DNA of 64,000 bases from SIG299 sp051880375 (GTDB taxonomy: Bacteria > Bacillota > Clostridia > Lachnospirales > Lachnospiraceae). The notes under the pieces are model-generated. The model saw nothing but the letters and a program-made list of their open reading frames with translations. It made no database searches and was not told the DNA's origin. The first letter of the stretch is position 1. Every line of letters begins with the position of its first letter. Of this stretch, positions 16,804-25,453 are shown one piece after another. The position numbers and the translations under genes are program-made. Location: the NCBI GenBank assembly GCA_051880375.1, contig JBJENV010000065.1:1-64000 (forward strand), in the 5' to 3' direction.

Positions 16804-17070
16804 TTAATTCAGGTAGTTCTGAAACTGAAACAGCTCTGTCATAAACTCCTTCAGATTTGTCAAAACCCAACTTCCTACAAGCATCAGCGTTAAAAAAATA
16901 GCCAAAAGCTTTGGTACAAAGGTCAACGTCTGTTCCTGAATGGAGGTAATTGTCTGAAGGATGCTGATAATCAGACCGACGACTAAAGACACCAAAAGCA
17001 TTGGCGCCGATACTTTAATAATCAATACCAATGTCTGTGTAAAAATATCCATAATGACGTTTTCTGTCAT
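16804..17070 (-). CDS. fliQ: Flagellar export gate protein FliQ
   Basis: An 88-residue protein with two membrane helices and the FliQ pattern (LVVGLIISILQTITSIQEQT, then LTFVPKLLAI). It is a subunit of the FliPQR gate, placed between fliP and fliR as in most Firmicutes. Length is normal for the family. Confidence 0.96.
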   Translation of the reverse strand: MTENVIMDIFTQTLVLIIKVSAPMLLVSLVVGLIISILQTITSIQEQTLTFVPKLLAIFLTLMLVGSWVLTNLKEFMTELFQFQNYLN

Positions 17071-17093
17071 CTATATGCGCCGCCTTCCTATCC

Positions 17094-17912
17094 TCACATA
17101 AAGGTTTCCAACAATTCTCCGATGACCAGTGACCAGCCATCTGCCACAATAAAAAGTAAAATTTTAAACGGTGTGGAAATTACCGTAGGTGGCAGCATCA
17201 TCATACCCATCGACATCAGCGTAGAAGAAACTACCATATCAATCACAATAAACGGTATGTAAATAATAAATCCGCAGTAAAATGCAATTCGAAGCTCACT
17301 GATAATAAATGCCGGTATCAGAACATAAGTCGGTATGTCTGCCAGAGAATCTACCGATTCAATTCCGGCAATATCACAAAACAAAGTCAGGTCGCTCTCA
17401 TTCCGAATCTGTCCGAACATAAATTTACGAAGCGGTTCAATCCCCCGTTCCAAAGCCTCATCCACTGTAATTTCGTTTGCAGAAAGCGGTTTTATTGCCT
17501 CGGTATTAATTTCAGAAAATACCGGAGACATGATAAATAACGTCAGAAACAACGCCAGCCCGATCAGTATCTGATTCGGTGGCGTTGTCTGCATTCCAAG
17601 TGCCGCCCGTACAAAATGCAAAACAATTAAAATACGCGTAAATGAAGTCAGAAGAATTAAAATAGACGGTGCCAGCGAAATTACCGTAATCAGAATTAAA
17701 ATCTGCAACGTAGATGACAACCCGTTTTCTGCATCACTCTTAATCGAAATATCAATATCACCTATGGTCCCGTTCAGTTCCAGACCTTCCTGCCCCGAAG
17801 AGGCATACACCGTTTTCGGGGTAACACAAAGAAAGGTCAACAAAAACAGAACCCCAAAAATTACAAAGAATCTATACCGTTTGTAATTTTTTAAGCATCT
17901 TATTCTGTCCAT
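17094..17912 (-). CDS. fliP: Flagellar export gate protein FliP
   Basis: A 272-residue protein with an N-terminal signal sequence (RYRFFVIFGVLFLLTFLCVT), a short periplasmic segment and the conserved FliP core: LVVSLAPSILILLTSFTRI-type helix (here ILITVISLAPSILILLTSFT), then RAALGMQTTPPNQILIGLAL and the C-terminal GMMMLPPTVISTPFKILLF. It is the core pentameric subunit of the export gate. AAAGG lies 8 bases before ATG 17912. Confidence 0.97.
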   Translation of the reverse strand: MDRIRCLKNYKRYRFFVIFGVLFLLTFLCVTPKTVYASSGQEGLELNGTIGDIDISIKSDAENGLSSTLQILILITVISLAPSILILLTSFTRILIVLHFVRAALGMQTTPPNQILIGLALFLTLFIMSPVFSEINTEAIKPLSANEITVDEALERGIEPLRKFMFGQIRNESDLTLFCDIAGIESVDSLADIPTYVLIPAFIISELRIAFYCGFIIYIPFIVIDMVVSSTLMSMGMMMLPPTVISTPFKILLFIVADGWSLVIGELLETFM

Positions 17913-17930
17913 TTTATCAACCTTTTCTTT

Positions 17931-18317
17931 TTAAATACTATTCTCTTTTTGATCCGTTTCTTCGGTCTGACGCTCCTTATGAAGGGAAGAAAGAATCTCA
18001 TGAAAGCTTTTTCCAGAGTTTCCTTCCGCCCTTTCAAAACGACAAACCTCTTCTTCTGCTAATTCCGTAATATATCTGACCGAGTCCTTTGAAACAGCAA
18101 TGACAACATATTTATCCCCCATACGTATCAGCTGCAGATACTTGTTCTGCGCAATAGCATAGGTTTCAATTGTCTCAAAGTTCCCTTTCTTCTTCTGCCG
18201 TAACTGCCGTCCCGCTACAAACCTTGTTGTATAATAGCATACAACCAGAACCAATACAAAGATGATAATCAGTCCAAGCAGTTCTGCAATGTTCTGTAAT
18301 GTTCCCGTTCCCGGCAT
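17931..18317 (-). CDS. fliO: Flagellar biosynthesis protein FliO (FliZ of Bacillus)
   Basis: A 128-residue protein with one membrane helix (LLGLIIIFVLVLVVCYYTTR) and the FliO core (KGNFETIETYAIAQNKYLQL, IRMGDKYVVIAVSKDSVRYI). The cytoplasmic C-terminus is charged. FliO helps assemble the FliP complex and is poorly conserved in sequence. It sits between cheY and fliP as in Bacillus, 5 bases after the cheY stop. Confidence 0.92.
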   Translation of the reverse strand: MPGTGTLQNIAELLGLIIIFVLVLVVCYYTTRFVAGRQLRQKKKGNFETIETYAIAQNKYLQLIRMGDKYVVIAVSKDSVRYITELAEEEVCRFERAEGNSGKSFHEILSSLHKERQTEETDQKENSI

Positions 18318-18322
18318 AGTAC

Positions 18323-18685
18323 TCAGCCTACTGCCTTACGAACGGCTTCCAATACACGGTCTGCCTGAAACGGCTTTACAATGAAGTCCTTTGCTCCTGA
18401 CTGAATGGATTCGATTACCATCGCCTGCTGACCCATAGCAGAACACATAATTACGTTTGCAGACGGATCCTTTGCGCGGATTTCTTTTAATGCCTGAATG
18501 CCATCCTTCTCCGGCATGGTAATATCCATCATAACAAGATCCGGTTTTACTTCCATGTACTTGTCCACTGCAACCTGTCCGTTTTCAGCCTCTCCGGCGA
18601 CATTGTAACCGTTCTTCGTCAGAATGTCTTTAATCATCATTCTCATAAATGCTGCATCATCACAAATTAAAATATTTTTTGCCAT
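18323..18685 (-). CDS. cheY: Chemotaxis response regulator CheY
   Basis: A 120-residue stand-alone receiver domain. The acidic pocket is in ILICDDAAFMR, the phospho-acceptor Asp in LVMMDITMPEKDG, and the conserved Thr/Ser and Lys in MCSAMGQ and FIVKPF. CheY-P binds FliM/FliY at the switch. Location next to fliY and fliO is the Bacillus order. GGAGAGA lies upstream of ATG 18685. Confidence 0.97.
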   Translation of the reverse strand: MAKNILICDDAAFMRMMIKDILTKNGYNVAGEAENGQVAVDKYMEVKPDLVMMDITMPEKDGIQALKEIRAKDPSANVIMCSAMGQQAMVIESIQSGAKDFIVKPFQADRVLEAVRKAVG

Positions 18686-18741
18686 AATAAGATCTCTCCT
18701 ATCTTTAAATTCTTAACTACATCGTTTCTATAGAAACAGGG

Positions 18742-19920
18742 TTATTTGATGACATCGGTAATACGGATACCGAAGGCCTCGGCAATAACCACTACTTCTC
18801 CTTTTGCAACATACTTTCCGTTTACAAGTACGTCAATCGGCTCTCCCGCCAGTCGGTTTAATTCAACAACCGTACCCGGAGCAAAATCCAAAATCTCACG
18901 AATCGATTTACTCGTTCTGCCTAACTCTACCGTAACCTCAAGCGGAACATCTAACAGCAAATCAATGTTCTCCTGTTTCAATAACGGGCTCTGCATCTGC
19001 ATAAACGGCTGGAACTGTGCCGGTGCCACATTGACATCCTGTACCGGAGGCATATACTGCGGTGACGGATATCCCTGCATCATCGGCATTCCCTGTGGTG
19101 CCATCTGAGGCATTCCCTGTGGTGGCATCTGCATTTGCGGCATTCCCTGCTGCGGCATACCCTGCTGTTGCATCGGCTGCGGTGTCGGCTGAACCGGCGG
19201 CGGTGTCGGCTGCGGTGCCGGCTGTGGTTCCGGTTCCGGCTCTCCGCCTCCCGTAAACTTACGATACAGATTTTTTGCGAAATCTATCGGGTACAGCTGC
19301 ATCAGTTCACTGTCCACAAGGTTTCCGATTTCCATACGGAACGATACCTTTACAAATTCATGCTGTAGAAACGGTGCAATCTTACCGGCATCTTCTACTG
19401 TATTCACATCAATGACATTAGCATCCGGCGGACTGATATCTACTTTTGTTTCAAGCATGGATGAAATAGAGGTAGACGCCGAACCCATCATCTGGTTCAT
19501 GGCTTCTCCGATAGCACTCAGATGAAGTTCTGTAATCTCTCCTTCTGTGTTAGAGCCGTCTCCTCCCATCATAAGGTCTGTAATGACTTTAACATCTTTT
19601 TCCTTTAAAATCAGAATATTATTTCCGTCCAGCCCCTCTTTATACCGAATCTGTATAAAGATACATGGCTTATCATACTTGTCAACCAGATGATCCCATG
19701 TCGTAACGGAAACCTTTGGAGTTGAAATATCAACTTTCTGGCTGACCAGCGCCGACAATGTGGTTGCTGAGGTTCCCATGCTGATATTGGATATTTCGCC
19801 AATAGCATCCGCCTCCTCCGGAGATAGCAGGTCAGAAGCTGTAGATGTACCGGCTTCTACGTCATCATCCGTCGTATTGAACAACGCATTGATTTCTTCC
19901 TGCGATAATAAACCGTCCAT
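18742..19920 (-). CDS. fliY: Flagellar switch protein FliY (FliN with CheC-type phosphatase domain)
   Basis: A 392-residue protein in three parts. Residues 1-15 (MDGLLSQEEINALF) are a CheY-P-binding peptide like that of FliM. Residues about 25-205 form a CheC-like domain with two phosphatase motifs, DAIGEISN and SAIGEAMN. A Pro/Gln/Met-rich linker (about 225-305) with repeated PQGMPQM units leads to the C-terminal FliN/SpoA domain (315-391). It builds the C-ring and dephosphorylates CheY-P at the motor. The linker is low-complexity and probably variable in length between strains. Confidence 0.96.
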   Translation of the reverse strand: MDGLLSQEEINALFNTTDDDVEAGTSTASDLLSPEEADAIGEISNISMGTSATTLSALVSQKVDISTPKVSVTTWDHLVDKYDKPCIFIQIRYKEGLDGNNILILKEKDVKVITDLMMGGDGSNTEGEITELHLSAIGEAMNQMMGSASTSISSMLETKVDISPPDANVIDVNTVEDAGKIAPFLQHEFVKVSFRMEIGNLVDSELMQLYPIDFAKNLYRKFTGGGEPEPEPQPAPQPTPPPVQPTPQPMQQQGMPQQGMPQMQMPPQGMPQMAPQGMPMMQGYPSPQYMPPVQDVNVAPAQFQPFMQMQSPLLKQENIDLLLDVPLEVTVELGRTSKSIREILDFAPGTVVELNRLAGEPIDVLVNGKYVAKGEVVVIAEAFGIRITDVIK

Positions 19921-19927
19921 ATATCCG

Positions 19928-20905
19928 CTACTCCTCCCTAATGATTGATGATATTTTTACTGCATAGGAATCGGAAGACTCTCCCGGTAAGGCAGTAAAT
20001 TTAAAAATATTTCCGACATAGATTTTCAGTTCATCTTCTACCTTGGTATCCAGCTTGATGATGTCACCCCGCTGCATATGTATATAGTCGTTCACCGAAA
20101 TGATGCTCTTTCCAAGAACCGCCTTAATCGGAACCCTTGCTTTGGAAATCGCCACCTCAATGAATTCCTTATAGCTTTCATCATTCTTGTCCTGCATTGT
20201 AGAATACCAGTACTTCGTATTCAGGCGGTCAATCACCGGTTCCACACAGGCATACGGAATACAGACATTCATCATTCCCTCGACATTTCCGATTTTTAAA
20301 TTCATGGAAATTAAGGCAACCATTTCATTCGGTGAAATAATCTGTGCGAACTGGGAATTGGTTTCTATCCTTGTAAAACGCGGTGACAGTTTCACAACAT
20401 TTTCCCATGGATCACGAAGCAGATTTGTAATTACCGTATAGATTCGTTCCAGAATCACCTGTTCAATTTCCGTAAAATCACGCATTTTCTCAAGCGGAAG
20501 GCCTGCTCCTCCAAGCATCCGGTCGACCATGGCATATCCGATATTGTTAGACAATTCGATAATGATATTTCCCTCTAGCGGAGAAAAATCAACCATGCCA
20601 AGCAAAACCGGATTGGAAAGCGCATTGGTAAACTCTGAGTAAATCACTGCTTCCGAGTTTACAACCTCAACCTGCACATTCACTCGCAGATAACCCGGAA
20701 GGTGTGTCGATAAAAGTCTGCCGTAATTCTCAAAGATAATTTCCAGGGTGCGCAAATGCTCTTTGGAAAACTTGGACGGTCTGGAAAAGTCATAGTTTTT
20801 TACCTGCTTCTCGCCCGTATCCTTCAGTTCTTCTGCATCTATCTCACCGCTGCTAAAGGCTTTCAGCAAATCATCTATCTCTTTTTGAGATAAGACATCA
20901 CCCAT
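19928..20905 (-). CDS. fliM: Flagellar motor switch protein FliM
   Basis: A 325-residue FliM: N-terminal CheY-P-binding peptide (VLSQKEIDDLLKAF), middle domain with the GGAG motif (MLGGAGLPLEKMRDFTEIEQ), and C-terminal SpoA domain (RVPIKAVLGKSIISVNDYIH). It connects FliG to FliN/FliY in the C-ring. GGAGG precedes ATG 20905 and fliY follows after 7 bases. Confidence 0.97.
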   Translation of the reverse strand: MGDVLSQKEIDDLLKAFSSGEIDAEELKDTGEKQVKNYDFSRPSKFSKEHLRTLEIIFENYGRLLSTHLPGYLRVNVQVEVVNSEAVIYSEFTNALSNPVLLGMVDFSPLEGNIIIELSNNIGYAMVDRMLGGAGLPLEKMRDFTEIEQVILERIYTVITNLLRDPWENVVKLSPRFTRIETNSQFAQIISPNEMVALISMNLKIGNVEGMMNVCIPYACVEPVIDRLNTKYWYSTMQDKNDESYKEFIEVAISKARVPIKAVLGKSIISVNDYIHMQRGDIIKLDTKVEDELKIYVGNIFKFTALPGESSDSYAVKISSIIREE

Positions 20906-20964
20906 AAACTACTCCTCCCAGACATTTTAACATAAATTTCTCATAAAATCATCAAAATATTATA

Positions 20965-21480
20965 TTATTCGTAGGTTATATTTAACGAAACATTGACAAA
21001 CACGTCTGTAGACTCAAAATAAGTCCTTAAGCTCGCCAGAACATTCTTTACTACCTGCTCCTTGCTGACAGCAAGCTCGTCCGGCGTATACTTGGAAACT
21101 TCATCAATCACCATACTCTTTATGATTTCTTCATGCTCCGCCAGCTTTGCAGAAATATTCTTATAATCCTTCGCCTTGGAATTTAATATCAAAGTAACTG
21201 AAACCATGGCATAATGCCGTTTGGTATCTCCTTCCGGTTTTCTTAAATTAACGGTCAGTGTCTCTGACAATGCATAAGGTGCTCTGTCTTCAAACGGAAC
21301 ATCTGCATAATCGGACGCATCCGGATTTTCCAGTTCCAAATCTATAAGGCTTACAATTTTCTGAATCAGTGCATCCGTGCGCTGTGCCTTTGGCACAATC
21401 ACAAACAGCAGAATGACCGATAATGTAATATTCACAAGTGTTGCAGCCAGAATCACAATTGCCAGTATATTCTTCTTCAT
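20965..21480 (-). CDS. fliL: Flagellar basal body-associated protein FliL
   Basis: A 171-residue protein with one N-terminal membrane helix (ILAIVILAATLVNITLSVIL) and an extracytoplasmic domain ending FVNVSLNITYE. FliL associates with the stators and increases torque. It directly follows motB by 17 bases, which fits that function. Sequence identity of FliL across Firmicutes is low; order and architecture support the call. Confidence 0.9.
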   Translation of the reverse strand: MKKNILAIVILAATLVNITLSVILLFVIVPKAQRTDALIQKIVSLIDLELENPDASDYADVPFEDRAPYALSETLTVNLRKPEGDTKRHYAMVSVTLILNSKAKDYKNISAKLAEHEEIIKSMVIDEVSKYTPDELAVSKEQVVKNVLASLRTYFESTDVFVNVSLNITYE

Positions 21481-21497
21481 AGTCTGCGTGTCCTTTC

Positions 21498-22385
21498 TTA
21501 TTCCTCAGAATTTTTTAAGTTATACAAACGGATTTCTACGCGCCGGTTCTTTGCACGCCCTTCCTCCGTACTGTTATCGGCAATCGGCTCCGTCTCACCT
21601 TTTCCGGTAAACTCCACCATACGCTCGTCTATCCCTTTTTCATCAATCAGATAATCCGCTACCGCAAGTGCTCTTGCGGCCGACAAATGCCGGTTGTTTT
21701 TAAACTTCTTCGTATTTGTCTGCGGTACGTTATCCGTATGACCGATAATTTCTATTTTATAGCCGCTGTACTGCTTTAGAATATCTCCGAGCTTCGAGAT
21801 AATCGGCTTCGCACTTTCCTTTAATTCCGCTTCACCGGAATCAAACAGCACTGCACCGCTGATTTCAATCTGTATGTACCTGTAATATTCGGCATCAACA
21901 CCGACATCGAGATATTCTCCGATGTTATACCTGTCTGCCAGTCCGATAACTTCTTCATAAATCAGACCGGTCTGTTCTTTATTTTCCTGCCGTTCTGTCT
22001 CCTCAATGGATGGAGTCGGCGTTCCGGTTGGTGCGGGAGTATAAGGATCATCGGAATCATTTCCGTTTTCATCCGTATTCGGATTATTTTCATTATCTCC
22101 GTCTGAAGTCTGTCCCATGGTATTAAAATAGTCATCCAACTGAGTCAGCTGGGTTGCACCATTGGAGATTAAAGAACCGTCGTCAAAGGAAGAACCGCCT
22201 CCACTGAAGATACTGAAGGTATCTGCCAAAGACTTTATTAACGCCTCTGCCTTGCTTTCGTCCACCGAGGACATGGAAAACAACAGCACGAAGAAGCAAA
22301 GCAGCAGATTCATCAGGTCACTGAAGGTTGCCATCCATGCAGGTGACCCCTTCGGTGCATCCTCCTGTTTTTTCTTCTTTGCCAC
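21498..22385 (-). CDS. motB: Flagellar stator protein MotB
   Basis: A 295-residue MotB. The membrane helix carries the proton-binding Asp (FSDLMNLLLCFFVLLFSMSS, Asp23). A plug/linker region follows that is unusually long and acidic (about 90-140, with PTGTPTPS). The C-terminal OmpA-like domain binds peptidoglycan (IEIIGHTDNVPQ, HLSAARALAVADYL). The start codon is GTG at 22385, overlapping the motA stop (TAGTG), which implies coupling of the two stator subunits. Confidence 0.96.
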   Translation of the reverse strand: MAKKKKQEDAPKGSPAWMATFSDLMNLLLCFFVLLFSMSSVDESKAEALIKSLADTFSIFSGGGSSFDDGSLISNGATQLTQLDDYFNTMGQTSDGDNENNPNTDENGNDSDDPYTPAPTGTPTPSIEETERQENKEQTGLIYEEVIGLADRYNIGEYLDVGVDAEYYRYIQIEISGAVLFDSGEAELKESAKPIISKLGDILKQYSGYKIEIIGHTDNVPQTNTKKFKNNRHLSAARALAVADYLIDEKGIDERMVEFTGKGETEPIADNSTEEGRAKNRRVEIRLYNLKNSEE

Positions 22386-23197
22386 TATGCCTCACCGCCT
22401 TCTTCCTGTCCGTTCAGATTCTTTCTTCTTTCCGGAGAAATAAAGGATTTCAGCTTTTCTTCAATAATACGAGGGTTCTCTCCTGCCTGAATGGAAAGCA
22501 GACCTTCGACTACAATTTCCTTTATCATAATTTCCTTTTCACTGTTTGCCTTCAGCTTTGTTGCAACCGGCGTACAAATCCAGTTAGCAAGTAACGAGCC
22601 GTAAAAGGTAGTAACTAACGCAATTGCCATGTTAGGACCTACGCTGTTGATATCGCTAAGGTTTCCGAGCATGTTAATCAGACCGACCAAGGTACCAATC
22701 ATACCCCAGGCAGGGCCCATGGAGGCCAGATTCTCCCAGAAGGATATCGTCCCCTTATGTCTGCCTCCGATACAGTCTAACTCGGTTTCCAGAATGCTTC
22801 TTACAAATTCCGGGTCCGTACCGTCGACAATCAGGAGTATTCCTTTTTTCACAAATTCATCATCCACTGAACCGTTGGCAGCTTCTTCGAGTGCAAGAAG
22901 ACCTTCCTTTCGTGCCACATTAGACAACTCAATAATCTGTTTGATGACCTCTTCCTCATTGGATTCTACCGGTTTCATAATCAGCGTAAAGGATTTTAAG
23001 CCTTTTACGAATTCTCCGATGCTGGATGATGACATCAGCATAACGGAAAAGGCACCACCGAAGGTAATCAGTGCGGAACCCGGATCAAGGAATCCTTTTA
23101 CACCGGCAATACCGTCGTCACCCGAAATCATAGCAATAAATACAAATACAATTGCAAGAATAACACCCAATAAAGATGCAATATCCAAAACTCCCAC
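22385..23197 (-). CDS. motA: Flagellar stator protein MotA
   Basis: A 270-residue MotA with four membrane helices (about 6-25, 34-52, 150-172, 185-205). Family motifs are DPGSALITFGGAFSVML near the start and GPAWGMIGTLVGLINML before helix 3; a cytoplasmic loop holds the charged residues that meet FliG. With MotB it forms the proton (or sodium) channel. The start appears to be GTG 23197, with AGGA 7 bases upstream and 9 bases from the flbD stop; a TTG four codons later would give a MotA-like start LDIASLLG. Confidence 0.95.
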   Translation of the reverse strand: MGVLDIASLLGVILAIVFVFIAMISGDDGIAGVKGFLDPGSALITFGGAFSVMLMSSSSIGEFVKGLKSFTLIMKPVESNEEEVIKQIIELSNVARKEGLLALEEAANGSVDDEFVKKGILLIVDGTDPEFVRSILETELDCIGGRHKGTISFWENLASMGPAWGMIGTLVGLINMLGNLSDINSVGPNMAIALVTTFYGSLLANWICTPVATKLKANSEKEIMIKEIVVEGLLSIQAGENPRIIEEKLKSFISPERRKNLNGQEEGGEA

Positions 23198-23206
23198 CTG
23201 CCAATC

Positions 23207-23398
23207 CTACAATATGTTGCGAAATACTTCCTGCTTATACAATAGTACTAGATTTTTGACAATTTGTCTACTTTCTTTTACGAATATTTTTTTTCCGGTT
23301 GTCAAGGTGATTACCGTATCCGGAACCTCCTCTACCGTCTCTATCAATTCCGCATTCAGCGTGAATGGAACATCATTCAGCTTCGTCAGTTCAATCAT
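23207..23398 (-). CDS. flbD: Flagellar protein FlbD (SwrD family)
   Basis: A 63-residue FlbD/SwrD protein: MIELTKLNDVPFTLNAELIE, then TVITLTTGKKIFVKES and a C-terminal helix. In Bacillus SwrD lies between flgE and fliL and raises flagellar power for swarming. Here motA and motB are inserted directly after it, which strengthens the link to stator function. The ATG at 23398 was chosen over an upstream in-frame TTG. Confidence 0.93.
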   Translation of the reverse strand: MIELTKLNDVPFTLNAELIETVEEVPDTVITLTTGKKIFVKESRQIVKNLVLLYKQEVFRNIL

Positions 23399-23428
23399 CA
23401 AACGTCTCTCTTTCCATTTAGCATAGTA

Positions 23429-23454
23429 AGGGTGGCAGAAGGTTCTACCACCCT
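23429..23454 (-). terminator. Intercistronic hairpin between flgE and flbD
   Basis: A 7-bp stem, AGGGTGG with CCACCCT (23429-23435 and 23448-23454), whose loop contains a further AGAA/TTCT complement. No T run follows on the minus strand, so full termination is unlikely. It lies between the hook gene and the stator block, where the product amounts must differ strongly. Confidence 0.5.
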
Positions 23455-23464
23455 ATCTTTGTTA

Positions 23465-24967
23465 CTATCTCTTTAAGTTAATCAGTTCTTCCAATAAGGT
23501 ATCCGAAGTTGTAATAATTCTTGAGTTTGCCTGGAAACCTCTCTGTGTTGTAATCATATTGGTAAACTCTGTAGAAAGGTCAACATTCGACATTTCCAGA
23601 ACACCCGTATTAAACTCACCGCCGGAGGCTGCAACCGACTCTCCGATTCCGTCAAACTCACCGGAGTTCTGCGTTGTGGCAAACAGACTTCCACCGACAG
23701 CCTCAAGACCGGACGGATTGGAGAAAGTGGCAACAACAATCTGTCCGAGCAGTTTGCTTGTACCATTGTCATATACACCATAAATCATTCCGAGGTTATC
23801 TACGGTAACACCCTTCATATTTCCTGCGGAACGCCCTGTATATAAACCATTCAGGTTACCTTTTGTAGGCTCTATCTTTGTGGAACCGCTCTTTGCGTAC
23901 ATGGTCATTTTTGAGAAATCGACATCCACACTCTCCGGAAAAGGATTTGCATCTTCTCCACCGACGCTGAGTATAAAGTCTACCGAATTGAAGTTCTCTC
24001 CCGCATCCTCATCATATACACCGTCAATGTCATCGCCGCTTGCAATTCCTGCAAACTTGCCGGTCTTCGGGTCAAAGGCAAGAATCAGTTCGTCATCTGT
24101 CGTTACAGTATACTCTTCACTGTCACCGTCTGCCTCTACCGTAAACTCCACACCGCCAAAGGAAAACTCCACATCATCCCTTGCCGTAGCTCTGCCGTCC
24201 GCATCCAGTGTAACAAGAATGGAGTCTCCGTTCGAATCAAGAATATCTACAATATTTACTACATACTCATTCTCAATCTGTGTGTTTTCTCCGGCTGCTC
24301 CTCCGCCTGCCTCTCTCTGCGTCAGTCTCAGGTTAACTGTATAGCTCCTTCCTAAGTTATCATAAATAGAAAACGATGTCAGTTTACCGGTTTCGGAATC
24401 AAAAGATGTATCTGCGCTGTCGATATTTCCGGAGAAGTAGACTGCTTTTGTTGCTTCCGGCTCAGAATACAAATTTTCCGGTGCCATAACCTTTAACGGA
24501 GAAACAGCATCCGCTACCGTCTTTGTCGGATCATTCGGGTCTACCTGCCAACCCATAACCGCATAACCGGATGCATTACATAACGTACCGTTTGCATCAA
24601 TCTTAAAGGAACCTGCCTTTGTAAAATAGTTGCCGCTTCCGTTGTTTACGACAAAAAAGCCGTCTCCTTCAATCATAATATCAAACGGATTATCGGTTCT
24701 CTGAGAGCCGCCGGATGTCTCGATGGTGGTGGAAATTGCAGATACTCCGGCACCAAGACCAATCTGCATCGGGTTCTGTCCTGCTCTTCCTGTTTCCGCA
24801 CTCGGTCCGGTCGCGTTGGAGGATGTCTGGTACAAGACATCTGCAAAAGTGACATTACTTGCCTTAAAACCAACGGTGTTTACGTTTGAAATATTGTTAC
24901 CAATTACGTCCATTTTTGTCTGATGTACTTTCAATCCGGATACACCGGAATACAATGATCTCATCAT
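23465..24967 (-). CDS. flgE: Flagellar hook protein FlgE
   Basis: A 500-residue hook protein. The N-terminal rod/hook signature is SLYSGVSGLKVHQTKMDVIG followed by NNISNVNTVGFKAS. The C-terminal D0 helix is FTNMITTQRGFQANSRIITT. The acidic middle domain (about 170-340) is the surface-exposed, variable part of the hook. It is exported by the type III gate and assembled on the rod with the FlgD cap. GGAGG lies 10 bases before ATG 24967. Confidence 0.96.
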   Translation of the reverse strand: MMRSLYSGVSGLKVHQTKMDVIGNNISNVNTVGFKASNVTFADVLYQTSSNATGPSAETGRAGQNPMQIGLGAGVSAISTTIETSGGSQRTDNPFDIMIEGDGFFVVNNGSGNYFTKAGSFKIDANGTLCNASGYAVMGWQVDPNDPTKTVADAVSPLKVMAPENLYSEPEATKAVYFSGNIDSADTSFDSETGKLTSFSIYDNLGRSYTVNLRLTQREAGGGAAGENTQIENEYVVNIVDILDSNGDSILVTLDADGRATARDDVEFSFGGVEFTVEADGDSEEYTVTTDDELILAFDPKTGKFAGIASGDDIDGVYDEDAGENFNSVDFILSVGGEDANPFPESVDVDFSKMTMYAKSGSTKIEPTKGNLNGLYTGRSAGNMKGVTVDNLGMIYGVYDNGTSKLLGQIVVATFSNPSGLEAVGGSLFATTQNSGEFDGIGESVAASGGEFNTGVLEMSNVDLSTEFTNMITTQRGFQANSRIITTSDTLLEELINLKR

Positions 24968-25057
24968 AAGAAATTAACCTCCTACTCTTGTCTTCCCTTC
25001 TGTCATTCGGGGAAGCATCCGTTTCCTTCAAAGGTCCAACGGATCTATTTCATCTGC

Positions 25058-25453
25058 TTACACAATAACTGCTCCGTCAATGTTGGAAAAAATACGTTCC
25101 TCTTCTCCGGTAACTGCCGTGATTACCGTATTGTTTTTTACATTTACGATAAATGCAAGGTTGTCCAACATCACCAGTGATTCTTTGATTCCCTTTTCCT
25201 CTGCCTTCTTTACGGCTCCTTCCAACCGTTCCCGTTGTGCGCTTGTCAGATCAATGTTTCTGCTGACCAGACGTTCATTTGCGTGTTTGGAAAACTTCAG
25301 TTCCTCTGTCTTTCCGAGTTCCTGCTTCTGCCGAAGAATCTCCTCAAAGGATTGTCCCGAAGAAACAAATGCCTGTGTCACTGCCCTGTTCTGCCCCGGC
25401 AGTCTGCTTCTCATTTCCTCAATGGAACAGGTTCTGTTAATTTCCATCGCCAT
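25058..25453 (-). CDS. Conserved flagellar operon protein (TIGR02530-type)
   Basis: A 131-residue soluble protein with the pattern FEEILRQKQELGKTEELKFS followed by KHANERLVSRNIDLT and LEGAVKKAEEKGIKESLVML, matching my memory of the flagellar operon protein family TIGR02530, found between flgD and flgE in many Firmicutes. Function is unknown; hook length or capping control has been suggested only by position. It overlaps the end of flgD by 17 bases, with GAGG 9 bases before its ATG. Confidence 0.88.
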   Translation of the reverse strand: MAMEINRTCSIEEMRSRLPGQNRAVTQAFVSSGQSFEEILRQKQELGKTEELKFSKHANERLVSRNIDLTSAQRERLEGAVKKAEEKGIKESLVMLDNLAFIVNVKNNTVITAVTGEEERIFSNIDGAVIV

